Below are positions 15,222 to 23,433 of a stretch of 54,371 nt of DNA, piece by piece; position 1 is the stretch's first letter, and each line of letters opens with the position of its first letter. The position numbers and the translations under genes were made by a program. A model generated the notes under the pieces. That model was not told where the DNA came from. It saw only the letters and a list, made by a program, of their open reading frames with translations, and did no database searches. Source of the DNA: Selenomonadaceae bacterium (GTDB taxonomy: Bacteria; Bacillota; Negativicutes; Selenomonadales; Selenomonadaceae); NCBI GenBank assembly GCA_017535925.1, contig JAFXTD010000002.1, positions 1 through 54,371 of the forward strand, read 5' to 3'.

Positions 15222-16289
15222 GTGAAAAAAATTTTTTTTGCAATGCTGTTGCTGGTGACGTTTATCTTCAGCGGTTGCGACACAAAAGCTGCAATTAATA
15301 ATGGAACTTCCGTCGGCGGTGATTTAAAAATTTCCATGCTCTGCATCGGACACGGCGACGCAATTTTGATTCAAACAAAGGAGCAGACGATTTTAATCGA
15401 TGCGGCCAATATCAAGAATAAAGCACGATTCGTCAATGAACTGGAAAAATTATCCGTCACGAAGATTGACAAACTCATCTTGACGCACCCGCACCTTGAC
15501 CATATCGGCGGCGCAAGAATCATAATCAATCCAAATAAAGCTAACCTTGAAGAACTCCCTTACCTTGAAAAAATTTCCGTCGCGGAAGTTTACGACAACG
15601 GCGTTATTTACGGCAGCAAAAGTTATAAAGGTTATCTCAAGGCAATTCAAGCAAAAGGTATTCCTTATCGGCATTTGAAAATCGGCGATACGCTGAACTT
15701 CGGAGACGGTGCCACGTTCCAAGTCCTGTTCCCTACGTCCGAATTGATTGATACTATAAACAGCGGGCAATTTGACAAAGAAGACACGGCTTACTCCGTT
15801 AATAACAGTAGCATTGTCGGCAAACTCACTTACAAAAATTTTTCCATGATGTTTACGGGCGATTGCAGAAAAGAATCGGAAGCAAAAATTTTATCCTATA
15901 ACAAATTCAATAATTTAAAATGCGACGTGTTGAAATCCGGGCATCACGGCAGTTACACCTCTTCTTCGAAAGAATTTGTTGCGGCTATTAATCCGAGTTG
16001 TGTAGTCATCAGTTCCGGTGACGAAGATGCGGATCCTTACACTCCTTATGTACATCCAAATGTAGGAGTGCTCAATACTTATCTGAGTTGCGGCGTCGAA
16101 ACAAAAAATATTTTCTGCACGCGCTGGAACAAAACCATTACAATAACGAGCGACGGCAAAAGTTTTTCCGTTAAACCCGAAGTAGAAGAGGATTGGGTGA
16201 AAAAATGGATTGCCGTGAAGAGGGAGGAGAAAAAAAATAAAAAGCTGCTTAAAGCTCTTGAGCAAGAGGAAAAGGAAAAGGAAGAGTGA
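15222..16289 (+). CDS. ComEC/Rec2-like metallo-beta-lactamase lipoprotein, paralogue
   Basis: It has 355 residues, from GTG 15222 behind GAGAGGATG. Signal peptide and lipobox: LLLVTFIFSGC. It is a tandem duplicate of the preceding gene, with the same order LCIGHGDAILIQ, LILTHPHLDHIGG, SMMFTGDCRKES, VLKSGHHGSYTSS and FCTRWNKTITITSDGK. HADH of the first copy is HLDH here; Asp and both His are kept. VGQGD is changed to IGHGD. It has a longer lysine/glutamate-rich C-terminus. The duplication followed by divergence suggests different substrates or partners. Confidence 0.88.
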   Translation: MKKIFFAMLLLVTFIFSGCDTKAAINNGTSVGGDLKISMLCIGHGDAILIQTKEQTILIDAANIKNKARFVNELEKLSVTKIDKLILTHPHLDHIGGARIIINPNKANLEELPYLEKISVAEVYDNGVIYGSKSYKGYLKAIQAKGIPYRHLKIGDTLNFGDGATFQVLFPTSELIDTINSGQFDKEDTAYSVNNSSIVGKLTYKNFSMMFTGDCRKESEAKILSYNKFNNLKCDVLKSGHHGSYTSSSKEFVAAINPSCVVISSGDEDADPYTPYVHPNVGVLNTYLSCGVETKNIFCTRWNKTITITSDGKSFSVKPEVEEDWVKKWIAVKREEKKNKKLLKALEQEEKEKEE

Positions 16290-16295
16290 TGTATC

Positions 16296-16544
16296 ATGGA
16301 CAATGTAAAAAAAATCAGCGTGTTCCTTGACCGAATCGAAGAAGACGAAGACGGCTCGGCAGAGGCGATTTTCGTATTGGAGGAAGAGAAGGACGAGTTC
16401 CGCGAATTTGTTTTGCCGGCAGATTTTTTACCCGAAGGTACAAACGAGGGCGAATACCTCACGTTGCAAATTTCTCGTGACGAGGAAAAGACAAAAGACG
16501 CTCTTGACGCGGCACGGGCGTTACTGAAAAAATTGGAGGAATGA
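16296..16544 (+). CDS. DUF3006-like small protein
   Basis: It has 82 residues. The order FLDRIEEDEDGSAEAIFVLEE, FVLPADFLPEG, NEGEYLTLQIS and a C-terminal helix matches DUF3006, a small beta-rich domain often found next to ComEC-like metallo-beta-lactamase proteins. It begins seven bases after the second lipoprotein gene and ends ten bases before the amidase gene. It is likely a cytoplasmic partner or regulator; the biochemical role is unknown. Confidence 0.75.
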   Translation: MDNVKKISVFLDRIEEDEDGSAEAIFVLEEEKDEFREFVLPADFLPEGTNEGEYLTLQISRDEEKTKDALDAARALLKKLEE

Positions 16545-16556
16545 GGAATTAATTTG

Positions 16557-17600
16557 TTGAAAAAATTTTTGACATGTTTCAGTCTGCTGCTCGTCTTGGT
16601 TTTCGCGGCGACGGCTCAAGCCAAATCCGCCGAACTCACGAGGATAAACGCCTTCGACTTGGACGACGAGACTTTGCGGATTGAAATTTCTTATCGCGGC
16701 GGAAAAATCGAGGCGGGCGACGTTTCAACCGATTTATCTTCGGGAATTCTTCGCGTCGAACTTGATAACACTTTGCCCGGAAGAGTGAGCCGCGTTTCGG
16801 GCACACAAATTGATTCGGACACAAAAAATTTCGTCGAAAGAATTTTAACCAACAAGACGCGAACGAATCACACGAGCATTCAAGTGCAGTTCAATTCGGC
16901 GACGGAAGGCAGCGTGAAATTTTTCTTGGAGCCCGCCGACCGTTCCGATAAAAAAGATGCCCGTGTCGTTGTCGATATGAAAAAAAATTTTGCGGACAAC
17001 AGCTTGAATCAATACTTCGACGGCGACGGACAAATTATCGTGCTTGACCCGGGACACGGCGGCTCGGATGCCGGCGCAATCGGTCCGACGGGCGTCACGG
17101 AAAAATCTGTTTCCTTAGCCGTCTCGCTCAAAGCTCAAAGACTTTTGGAGGATTCGGGCTATCAAGTCGTCATGACTCGCACGACCGATATTGACGTTGC
17201 CGCGCCGGGCGTTTCGGATGCCGTCGAACTTCAAGCCCGCGTCAACAAAGCCCCGCCGAACGCCGCACTGTTTATCAGCGTCCACTGCAACGCTTTTTCA
17301 ACCGGCAAAGCTAACGGCATGGAAACTTATCACGCGCCCAACGCCGTCAAAGGTTCCAGACTTGCCCGCCTTCTAAACGAGGAACTTGCTCGGCTCGGCG
17401 GACTTTCAAATCGCGGTGTCAAAGCGGCAAGATTTTATGTCATGACGCATTCGCAATGTCCCGCCTCGCTGATTGAGTTGGGCTTTATCACCAATCCGCG
17501 TGAAGAAAAATTATTGGCAAGCGAAGATTATCAGCAGAAGCTTGCGCAGGCAATCACAAATGCCGTCAATCGCTATTTCAATCAAGGAGGATTTGATTAA
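16557..17600 (+). CDS. N-acetylmuramoyl-L-alanine amidase (AMIN plus Amidase_3)
   Basis: This exported amidase cuts the bond between MurNAc and L-Ala in peptidoglycan. The preferred start is TTG 16557 (MKKFLTCFSLLLVLVF), seven bases behind GAGGAA; TTG 16554 is possible. Signal cleavage is expected after AQA. An AMIN-like domain fills about residues 25-130. The Amidase_3 domain starts at IVLDPGHGGSDAGA (zinc His), then TEKSVSLAV (zinc Glu), LFISVHCNAF (zinc His) and SLIELGFITN (catalytic Glu). The total of 347 residues fits the AmiC type. A GerMN lipoprotein follows two bases later, a pairing seen in other Firmicutes for wall remodelling. Confidence 0.93.
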   Translation: MKKFLTCFSLLLVLVFAATAQAKSAELTRINAFDLDDETLRIEISYRGGKIEAGDVSTDLSSGILRVELDNTLPGRVSRVSGTQIDSDTKNFVERILTNKTRTNHTSIQVQFNSATEGSVKFFLEPADRSDKKDARVVVDMKKNFADNSLNQYFDGDGQIIVLDPGHGGSDAGAIGPTGVTEKSVSLAVSLKAQRLLEDSGYQVVMTRTTDIDVAAPGVSDAVELQARVNKAPPNAALFISVHCNAFSTGKANGMETYHAPNAVKGSRLARLLNEELARLGGLSNRGVKAARFYVMTHSQCPASLIELGFITNPREEKLLASEDYQQKLAQAITNAVNRYFNQGGFD

Positions 17601-17602
17601 TC

Positions 17603-18238
17603 GTGAAAAAAATTTTAGTGCCGGCAATGCTCGCGCTCCTTCTGTTCACTGCAGGTTGCGATAAGCCGCCGAATGAAAACCCGCCCGCGCAGCCGTCCAA
17701 GCCCGCACAAACCGAAATCGAATCAAAACCCGATAAGCCCGAACAGAAACCGCTTGACCCCGCGCCCGACAAGTCGATTAAAGACAAAGAGAATCATCCC
17801 GCCGACAACGAACGAACGGAACAATCGCTGAACGTGAAAATTTATTATCCCGACGATTCGGGCATGAAACTCGTCGAAGTCGAACGCGAAATAGTTGTTG
17901 ACGATTCGATTGACAAATACACTGCGGCTGTCGAAACTTTGAAAGAGGAGCCCGACGCGGAGAACTTGACGACGATTTTCCCGAAGAAAGCGGCTGTCAG
18001 AAAAGTAACGGTTCGGGACGGCTTGGCGACGGTCGACTTTGACGGCAGCATTTTGAAAGGCTTTGTCGGAGGCTCGACGGGCGAAGAATTTTTAATCGGC
18101 TCAATCGTCAACACGCTTACCAATTTCCCCGAAGTCAAGCGCGTGAAATTTTTGGTTGACGGCAAAGAAATTGAAACTTTATCGGGACACATGGATTTGA
18201 GCACGCCGCTCGAACGCATGAACAATTTAACAGAATAA
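17603..18238 (+). CDS. GerMN domain lipoprotein
   Basis: It has 211 residues from GTG 17603. The signal peptide ends in FTAGC, a lipobox. A proline/lysine-rich linker (about residues 22-70) precedes one GerMN (sporulation/germination) domain: VKIYYPDDSGMKLVEVER, LATVDFDGSILKGF, IGSIVNTLTNFPEVKRVKF. GerMN domains are thought to act in wall remodelling and occur in non-spore formers too. It is the last gene before a clear terminator and shares the amidase transcript. Confidence 0.9.
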   Translation: MKKILVPAMLALLLFTAGCDKPPNENPPAQPSKPAQTEIESKPDKPEQKPLDPAPDKSIKDKENHPADNERTEQSLNVKIYYPDDSGMKLVEVEREIVVDDSIDKYTAAVETLKEEPDAENLTTIFPKKAAVRKVTVRDGLATVDFDGSILKGFVGGSTGEEFLIGSIVNTLTNFPEVKRVKFLVDGKEIETLSGHMDLSTPLERMNNLTE

Positions 18239-18247
18239 AAAATGAAA

Positions 18248-18290
18248 ATCGGTGCAAGAGCTTGCGAGCTCTGTGCCGATTTTTTTTTGC
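18248..18290 (+). terminator. Terminator after the GerMN lipoprotein
   Basis: ATCGGTGCAAGAGC pairs imperfectly with GCTCTGTGCCGAT around a short loop at 18263-18268, followed by eight T. It closes the unit that starts at 13951. Confidence 0.88.
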
Positions 18291-18377
18291 AAAGCGGCTC
18301 TTTTTTGTTGCGAATGTTGCATGAATCGCCGCGATGATATAAAATTTTATCATAAAAATTTTTAAGGAGGTCATATC

Positions 18378-19553
18378 ATGCACAGCTTTGAATATTGTTG
18401 CCCGACGGAAATAATTTTCGGTCAAGGCGCGGAAAATAAAGTCGTCGAAAAAATTCGCAAGCACGGCGGCTCACGAGTGTTGCTTCTTTACGGCGGCGGC
18501 TCTGCAGTTAGGAGCGGTCTTGTCCCGAAGATTGAACGGCTTCTTTCGACGGAAGGCTTTGAATTGAAAATTTTGGGCGGCGTCAAACCGAATCCCCGTT
18601 TGAGTTTTGCCCGTGAGGCAATCCGTGAGGCGATTGACTCAAAAATAAATTTCGTGTTGGCGGTCGGCGGCGGCAGTGTTATCGACACGGCTAAGGCTGT
18701 GGCACTCGGCGCGGCGAATCCTCAAACCGATATTTGGAATCATTGGACAGGCAAGGTTAAGCTTGAAAAATCTTTGCCGGTCGGAACGGTCTTGACGATA
18801 GCTGCGGCGGGCAGTGAAACTTCCGATTCGGCAGTTTTGACTGACGAGGCAAGCGGTCTCAAGCGCGGCGCAATCACTCCTCGCCCGGTCTTTGCGATTA
18901 TGAATTCCGAACTTGCATTGACGGTTCCGCATTACCCGATGATTTGCGGTATCGCCGATATTATCATGCACACCCTCGAAAGATATTTCAGTTTCATTGA
19001 AGGCAACGACTTCACGGACATGGTCGCCGAATCGCTGATTAAAAATGTCATGGTGCAATCGAAAGCCCTCTTGAAAAATCCTCAAGACTTGCACGCCATG
19101 AGCGAAATAATGTGGTGCGGTTCGGTATCGCATACGGGCTTCACGGGTCTCGGACGCGACAGAGATTTTTCCGCTCACAAACTTGGTCATGAACTTAGCG
19201 GACGTTACGACGTGATTCACGGCGCAAGCTTGACGACGGTTTGGGCATCTTGGGCGAGGACTGTCTGCACCGTCAAGCCCGAACGTTTTGCGAACTTCGC
19301 CGAAAAAATTTTTGGCACAGTCGACGGCACGCTTGACGAACGCGCCAATGCAGGTATCGACGCGATGGAAAATTATTTCCGCGAGCTTGGGACGCCGACG
19401 AATTTTTCCGAATTGGGCATAGGCATTCAAAGCGACGACGAGTTGAAATTTTTGGCGGACATGGTGACTTCGAACGGAACAAAAAAAGTTGCGACGTTCC
19501 TGCCGCTTGACAGAGAATTGGTTTTGGAAATCTATCGCAAGGCAAATCATTAG
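18378..19553 (+). CDS. Iron-containing alcohol dehydrogenase (butanol dehydrogenase type)
   Basis: This is a 391-residue group III alcohol dehydrogenase that reduces aldehydes with NAD(P)H, probably in fermentation or detoxification. The dinucleotide site is in VLAVGGGSVIDTAKAVAL. The Fe ligands are in GIADIIMHTLERYF (Asp and His) and SAHKLGHELSGRYDVIHGASL (two further His). AAAGSETSDSAVLTD fits the YqhD/BdhA subgroup, which usually prefers NADPH. AAGGAGG precedes the ATG. A weak TATAAA-type -10 lies around 18338. It appears to be a single-gene unit between a terminator and a new promoter. Confidence 0.92.
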   Translation: MHSFEYCCPTEIIFGQGAENKVVEKIRKHGGSRVLLLYGGGSAVRSGLVPKIERLLSTEGFELKILGGVKPNPRLSFAREAIREAIDSKINFVLAVGGGSVIDTAKAVALGAANPQTDIWNHWTGKVKLEKSLPVGTVLTIAAAGSETSDSAVLTDEASGLKRGAITPRPVFAIMNSELALTVPHYPMICGIADIIMHTLERYFSFIEGNDFTDMVAESLIKNVMVQSKALLKNPQDLHAMSEIMWCGSVSHTGFTGLGRDRDFSAHKLGHELSGRYDVIHGASLTTVWASWARTVCTVKPERFANFAEKIFGTVDGTLDERANAGIDAMENYFRELGTPTNFSELGIGIQSDDELKFLADMVTSNGTKKVATFLPLDRELVLEIYRKANH

Positions 19554-19600
19554 ACGTATAAAAATTTTTTGAAATATACTGTGCCGCAAAAGTAATTTTG

Positions 19601-19609
19601 TGCTATAAT
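19601..19609 (+). promoter_or_regulatory. Extended -10 promoter for the yitT gene
   Basis: TG, one base, TATAAT (19604-19609), 34 bases before the start codon, with GAAGGGAGG between. No good -35 is seen. Confidence 0.6.
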
Positions 19610-19642
19610 CCTCCGCATATCGAAGGGAGGAAAAATTTTTAA

Positions 19643-20593
19643 ATGAGACTGACCTCAATGCTTACCGAGTGGAACCCGTTGAAGTATCTGGGGATTATGG
19701 CAGGATGTTTGATTGCCGCAAGTTCAATCAATCTTTTCGTAGTGCCGAGCAGCCTTTTGACGGGTGGCGTAACCGGTATTGCGATTATTTTTTATTTTTT
19801 GACGGGCTTGCCAATCGGCGCGCAGACCCTTGCCTACAACGTGCCGCTTTTAATCGCGTCGTATAAACTTCTCGGAAAGAAATATACAATCGATGTGATT
19901 ATCGGGACGGTAATGTTTTCGTTGGCACTGGACGCCACAAAATTTTTGAACGGGATGTTGCCGCTGGAGGAAGTCATGCTTGCCTCGATTTACGGCGGCA
20001 TTTTCAACGGCATAGGTTACGGCATTGTTTTCCGCATGAACGGCTCGACCGGTGGCTTCGACATTCTCGGCGCGATTTTCAAAAAATATTATTCAATGGA
20101 AATCGGCTCCGTTATTTTCGGCTTCAACTGCCTGATTGTCGTCGTGGCGGGCGTGCTCTTCAACATAACCTCTGCCATGTTCACGCTGATTTGCATGTAC
20201 GTTACCTCGCAAATGACCAACAAGGTTATCGACGGCTTCAATCAGCGCAAGGCAGTTTTGATTATCTCCGAACATTCAAAAGACATTGCCGACGGAATTA
20301 TTACGGATATCGGGCGCGGCGTGACTTTTCTCAACGGCGAGGGTGCTTACACCGGCGACCCGAAAAAAATTGTTATGGTCGTCGTGAGCATGACGCAAAT
20401 TGCCAAATTAAAAATCGTCGTGAGGACTGTCGACAAAAATGCTTTCATGTTGATATTGGCGGCAAGCGAGGTTCAAGGGCGAGGCTTCACACGAGCTGCG
20501 CGGCAAAATGTTGCTTATCGTCACGACCAAAAGATTAATCCCGAAGTCGAACAGAAAATCCAAGACGCGCTTGCCAATCGCGGTGATGATTGA
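19643..20593 (+). CDS. YitT family membrane protein (DUF161 plus DUF2179)
   Basis: It has 316 residues. The first 200 form about five membrane segments with PSSLLTGGVTGIAIIFYF and GYGIVFRMNGSTGGFDILG, typical of the YitT repeat. The last 85 residues are the cytoplasmic DUF2179 domain (KAVLIISEHSKDIADGI and GRGVTFLNGEGAYTGDPK). Members are thought to be transporters or sensors; the ligand is unknown. It has its own promoter and ends 4 bases before a heptamer repeat. Confidence 0.9.
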   Translation: MRLTSMLTEWNPLKYLGIMAGCLIAASSINLFVVPSSLLTGGVTGIAIIFYFLTGLPIGAQTLAYNVPLLIASYKLLGKKYTIDVIIGTVMFSLALDATKFLNGMLPLEEVMLASIYGGIFNGIGYGIVFRMNGSTGGFDILGAIFKKYYSMEIGSVIFGFNCLIVVVAGVLFNITSAMFTLICMYVTSQMTNKVIDGFNQRKAVLIISEHSKDIADGIITDIGRGVTFLNGEGAYTGDPKKIVMVVVSMTQIAKLKIVVRTVDKNAFMLILAASEVQGRGFTRAARQNVAYRHDQKINPEVEQKIQDALANRGDD

Positions 20594-20597
20594 AAAA

Positions 20598-20654
20598 GCT
20601 GTTAGCTGTTAGTGGTTAGCTGTTAGAATTCTAATCACTGACCACTGACCACTG
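20598..20654 (+). repeat. Heptamer palindromic element, TTAGCTG/TTAGTGG family
   Basis: Left heptamers of TTAGCTG or TTAGTGG type (20602-20629) run into a palindromic centre TTAGAATTCTAA and right heptamers of the type CTGACCA (to 20654). It is one of the most symmetric copies. It lies in the 208-base gap after yitT. The rest of that gap has an A/T-rich stretch, but I see no clear promoter. Confidence 0.88.
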
Positions 20655-20801
20655 AAAAACGTATTGAATTAAAATCGTCGCACTGACGAATGAAATAAAA
20701 AATTTTTTTGCAGAGGAGGCAAAAGCTTTTAAACGGATTTAAAATTTAAACGACCGGCTTCAAAAAATTTTGTTGTCGGTCTGGGAAGGACGAATGATTT
20801 T

Positions 20802-21533
20802 ATGGAAGTAACTTACTTGTTAAACAGCGGTTTTATGATTCGAGACGAAAGAACTTTGCTGGTGTTTGATGATTACGAAGACCCCGCAGGCATTGTCGAC
20901 GCCGCGTATGATAAAGGCGATTTCGACAATTTGTATATCTTTGTTACGCACGCGCACTTCGACCACTTCGGCACGCACATTCGCTCTTACACGCCAAAAG
21001 TCACGCGCTACATTTTCAGCAGCGACATAAGACGTACCAAACGCGTCAAGATTTTTCCGAAGGACAAAATCACTTATATGAAACGCTACACTCAATGGCA
21101 GGACGACGCGATTAAAGTTCGGAGCTACGATTCGACTGACGTCGGAATTTCTTTCTTAATCGAAACTTCTTCCGGCAGCAGGATTTATCATGCGGGCGAC
21201 TTCAACTGGTGGCTTTGGGAAGACGACACGCCGGAAAATTTGGAGCTTGCGGAAAAAAGTTTCAGGCGGCAAATGAAACGTCTCGAAGGCATGGCGGCTG
21301 ACATTGCATTTTTCCCGGTCGACGGTCGGCTCGGCGACAATCAGGAAAAAGGAGCGATTGAATTTGTGGCGCGGACTGACGTAAAAAGTTTCGTGGCAAT
21401 GCATCGCGTCGAATTTCCACGTTGGGAACCTTCACGAGAATTTTTGGCGGCGAGGCGGAATTTGCCTTACTGGGCACCGCTTGAACCCGGCGAAAAAAGA
21501 ATCTTTGACGGAAAAAAATTTTTGGAGGATTAA
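20802..21533 (+). CDS. MBL-fold metal-dependent hydrolase
   Basis: It has 243 residues. The zinc site reads FVTHAHFDHFG, then IYHAGDFNWWLWEDD supplies further ligands, with FFPVDGRLGDNQEKGA and VAMHRVEFPRW at the end. This resembles the UlaG-like or YycJ-distant soluble hydrolases; substrate is unknown. No signal peptide. Its stop lies three bases before greA, and greA is nine bases from purD, so the three are likely one transcript. Confidence 0.85.
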   Translation: MEVTYLLNSGFMIRDERTLLVFDDYEDPAGIVDAAYDKGDFDNLYIFVTHAHFDHFGTHIRSYTPKVTRYIFSSDIRRTKRVKIFPKDKITYMKRYTQWQDDAIKVRSYDSTDVGISFLIETSSGSRIYHAGDFNWWLWEDDTPENLELAEKSFRRQMKRLEGMAADIAFFPVDGRLGDNQEKGAIEFVARTDVKSFVAMHRVEFPRWEPSREFLAARRNLPYWAPLEPGEKRIFDGKKFLED

Positions 21534-21536
21534 TTG

Positions 21537-22007
21537 ATGGCTGACAAAAAAATCCTGCTGACTCAAGACGGCTACGACAAGCTGGTTGAGAAGTTGGATT
21601 ACATGAAGAGCGTGCGGCGCATTGAAATTTCCGAACGCCTCAAGGCAGCGATAGCTTTGGGCGACCTTAGCGAGAATTCGGAATACGACGACGCCAAAAA
21701 CGAACAGGGCAGGCTTGAAAGTGAAATCAGCGAACTGGAGGCGAAACTTCGCAACAGCGACATCATTCAAGCGGCGGCCGGCACAGGCAAGGTTACAATC
21801 GGCAGCACCGTCAGAGTTCGTGACATTGAACTTGACGAGGAAGAAACTTACATGATAGTCGGTTCAACCGAAGCCGACCCCGATAACAATAAAATTTCTG
21901 ACGAGTCTCCGTTGGGCACTGCTCTTCTCAACAAGACTGCGGGTGTTACCGTTCAAGTTCATGCGCCGGTTGGTGTTCTTGAGTTTGAGATTTTGGAAGT
22001 TAAGTGA
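21537..22007 (+). CDS. greA: Transcription elongation factor GreA
   Basis: GreA stimulates cleavage of backtracked RNA in RNA polymerase. It has 156 residues from ATG 21537 (GGAGG nine bases upstream; a TTG at 21534 is less likely). The N-terminal coiled coil has LTQDGYDKLVEKLDYMK and the conserved acidic tip LGDLSENSEYDDAKNEQ. The C-terminal FKBP-like domain contains VRVRDIELDEEETYMIVG and SPLGTALLNK. All family marks are present. Confidence 0.96.
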   Translation: MADKKILLTQDGYDKLVEKLDYMKSVRRIEISERLKAAIALGDLSENSEYDDAKNEQGRLESEISELEAKLRNSDIIQAAAGTGKVTIGSTVRVRDIELDEEETYMIVGSTEADPDNNKISDESPLGTALLNKTAGVTVQVHAPVGVLEFEILEVK

Positions 22008-22016
22008 GGTTTCCCT

Positions 22017-23336
22017 ATGAATGTTTTGCTGATAGGCAGCGGCGGTCGCGAACACGCTTTGGCTCGGAAAATTTCTCAAAGCCCTTTGCTTGAAAAATTT
22101 TTCGCGATACCCGGCAGTCCCGGCATTGCCGACTTCGCCGAATGTGTCTCGAATATTTCAATCGACGACAACGCCGCGCTTGTTGAGTTCGCAAAAGTCA
22201 ACGCGATTGATTTGGTCGTTATCGGACCCGAAGCTCCGCTTGTCAACGGCTTGACCGACGCGCTCAATGAAATCGGGATTAAAGCTTTCGGACCGAACAA
22301 AGCCGCCGCGCTCCTTGAAGGCTCAAAAATTTTTGCCAAGCGGCTCATGAAGAAATACAACATCCCGACTGCCGAATTTGAAGTCTTCGACGACCCCGAC
22401 GCCGCGAAAAATTATATTCATTCGAAAGGTGCGCCGATTGTCATTAAAGCTGACGGTCTTGCGGCGGGCAAGGGAGTTATCGTTGCGCAGACTTTGGACG
22501 AGGCTTTGAACGCCGTCGACGAAATGAAAACTTTCGGTTCGGCGGGAAATAAAATCGTCGTTGAGGAATTCATGGACGGCGAGGAAGCTTCCGTGCTTGC
22601 CTTGACCGACGGCGAAAAAATTTTGCCGCTGATTGCCGCGCAAGACCACAAGAGAGTTTTTGACGGCGATAAAGGTTTGAATACGGGAGGCATGGGAGCT
22701 TATGCGCCCGCCCCGATTGTCGACGAAAAAATTTCCGCGCAAGTCGAAGAGAAAATCCTCAAGCCGACGATTGCCGCGCTCAAAGCCGAAGGAATTATTT
22801 ATCGCGGTTGCCTCTATGCCGGCTTGATGATTCAAAACGGCGAGGCTAAGGTTGTCGAGTTTAATTGTCGATTCGGCGATCCCGAAACTCAAGTTGTTTT
22901 GCCGCTCATGGAAAGCGATTTGTTGGAGCTCATGAACGACTGCGCGGCGGGCGACTTGTCAGACAAAAAAATTTCTTGGAGCAAAAATTCTGCGGTCTGC
23001 GTGATTTTGGCGAGCGGCGGCTACCCGAAGGCTTACAAAAAAAATTTGCCGATTGACGGCGTGATTAAAGCTGAAAGTTTGGGCGCGATTATTTTTCATG
23101 CGGGCACGAAATTAATTAGGAATGAGGAATTAGGAATTAGGAATGAAAAACTAGTTCCCAGTTCCTTGTTCCTAGTTCCTAATTGCCTTGTCACGAGCGG
23201 CGGGCGAGTGTTGGGCGTCACGACGATTGCTCCGACCTTGCGCGAGGCTGTCGAAAAAGTTTATCGTTGCGTCGAGGTCATTCACTTCGAAGACATGCAC
23301 TATCGGAAAGACATTGCCGCGAGAGCTCTGAATTAA
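22017..23336 (+). CDS. purD: Phosphoribosylamine-glycine ligase with an in-frame repeat insertion
   Basis: PurD joins phosphoribosylamine and glycine with ATP in purine synthesis. It has 439 residues, slightly above the usual 415-430. Motifs: VLLIGSGGREHALA (N-domain), VIKADGLAAGKGVIVA and EEFMDGEEASVLAL (ATP-grasp), NTGGMGAYAP, EFNCRFGDPETQ. Near residue 366 the expected run HAGTK...VTSGGRVLGV is interrupted by about 24 residues (IRNEELGIRNEKLVPSSLFL and VPN) that are translated from a 71-base heptamer hairpin. The frame is preserved on both sides and the C-terminus is normal, so the enzyme may well be active with an extra surface loop. It converges with purF across a terminator. Confidence 0.95.
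   Translation: MNVLLIGSGGREHALARKISQSPLLEKFFAIPGSPGIADFAECVSNISIDDNAALVEFAKVNAIDLVVIGPEAPLVNGLTDALNEIGIKAFGPNKAAALLEGSKIFAKRLMKKYNIPTAEFEVFDDPDAAKNYIHSKGAPIVIKADGLAAGKGVIVAQTLDEALNAVDEMKTFGSAGNKIVVEEFMDGEEASVLALTDGEKILPLIAAQDHKRVFDGDKGLNTGGMGAYAPAPIVDEKISAQVEEKILKPTIAALKAEGIIYRGCLYAGLMIQNGEAKVVEFNCRFGDPETQVVLPLMESDLLELMNDCAAGDLSDKKISWSKNSAVCVILASGGYPKAYKKNLPIDGVIKAESLGAIIFHAGTKLIRNEELGIRNEKLVPSSLFLVPNCLVTSGGRVLGVTTIAPTLREAVEKVYRCVEVIHFEDMHYRKDIAARALN
23114..23184 (+). repeat. Heptamer palindromic element inserted in purD
   Basis: Four left heptamers (AATTAGG, AATGAGG and two more AATTAGG), a short AATGAAAAA spacer, then four right heptamers of the CTAGTTC type and a final CTAATT. It is 71 bases between the terminal AATT sequences. 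The arms can pair imperfectly. It is fully translated within purD. Confidence 0.9.
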
Positions 23337-23356
23337 AAATTTTCTCAACAAAAAAA

Positions 23357-23390
23357 TCCCCTTCCATTTCGGAGGGGGAAATTTTTTTTT
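23357..23390. terminator. Terminator between purD and purF
   Basis: CCCCTTCC pairs with GGAGGGGG around ATTTC, flanked by an A run and a T10 run. It can act for both converging genes. Confidence 0.88.
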
Positions 23391-23433
23391 ACAATTTTGA
23401 ATTGGCTGCCGGTTCCTGTCATCTGCTTTATCG

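Noticed and set aside
20655-20801. Possible structured RNA before the MBL gene
   Set aside because: GACCG/CGGTC near 20751-20782 can pair only weakly across a long A/T loop, so no RNA element is claimed.
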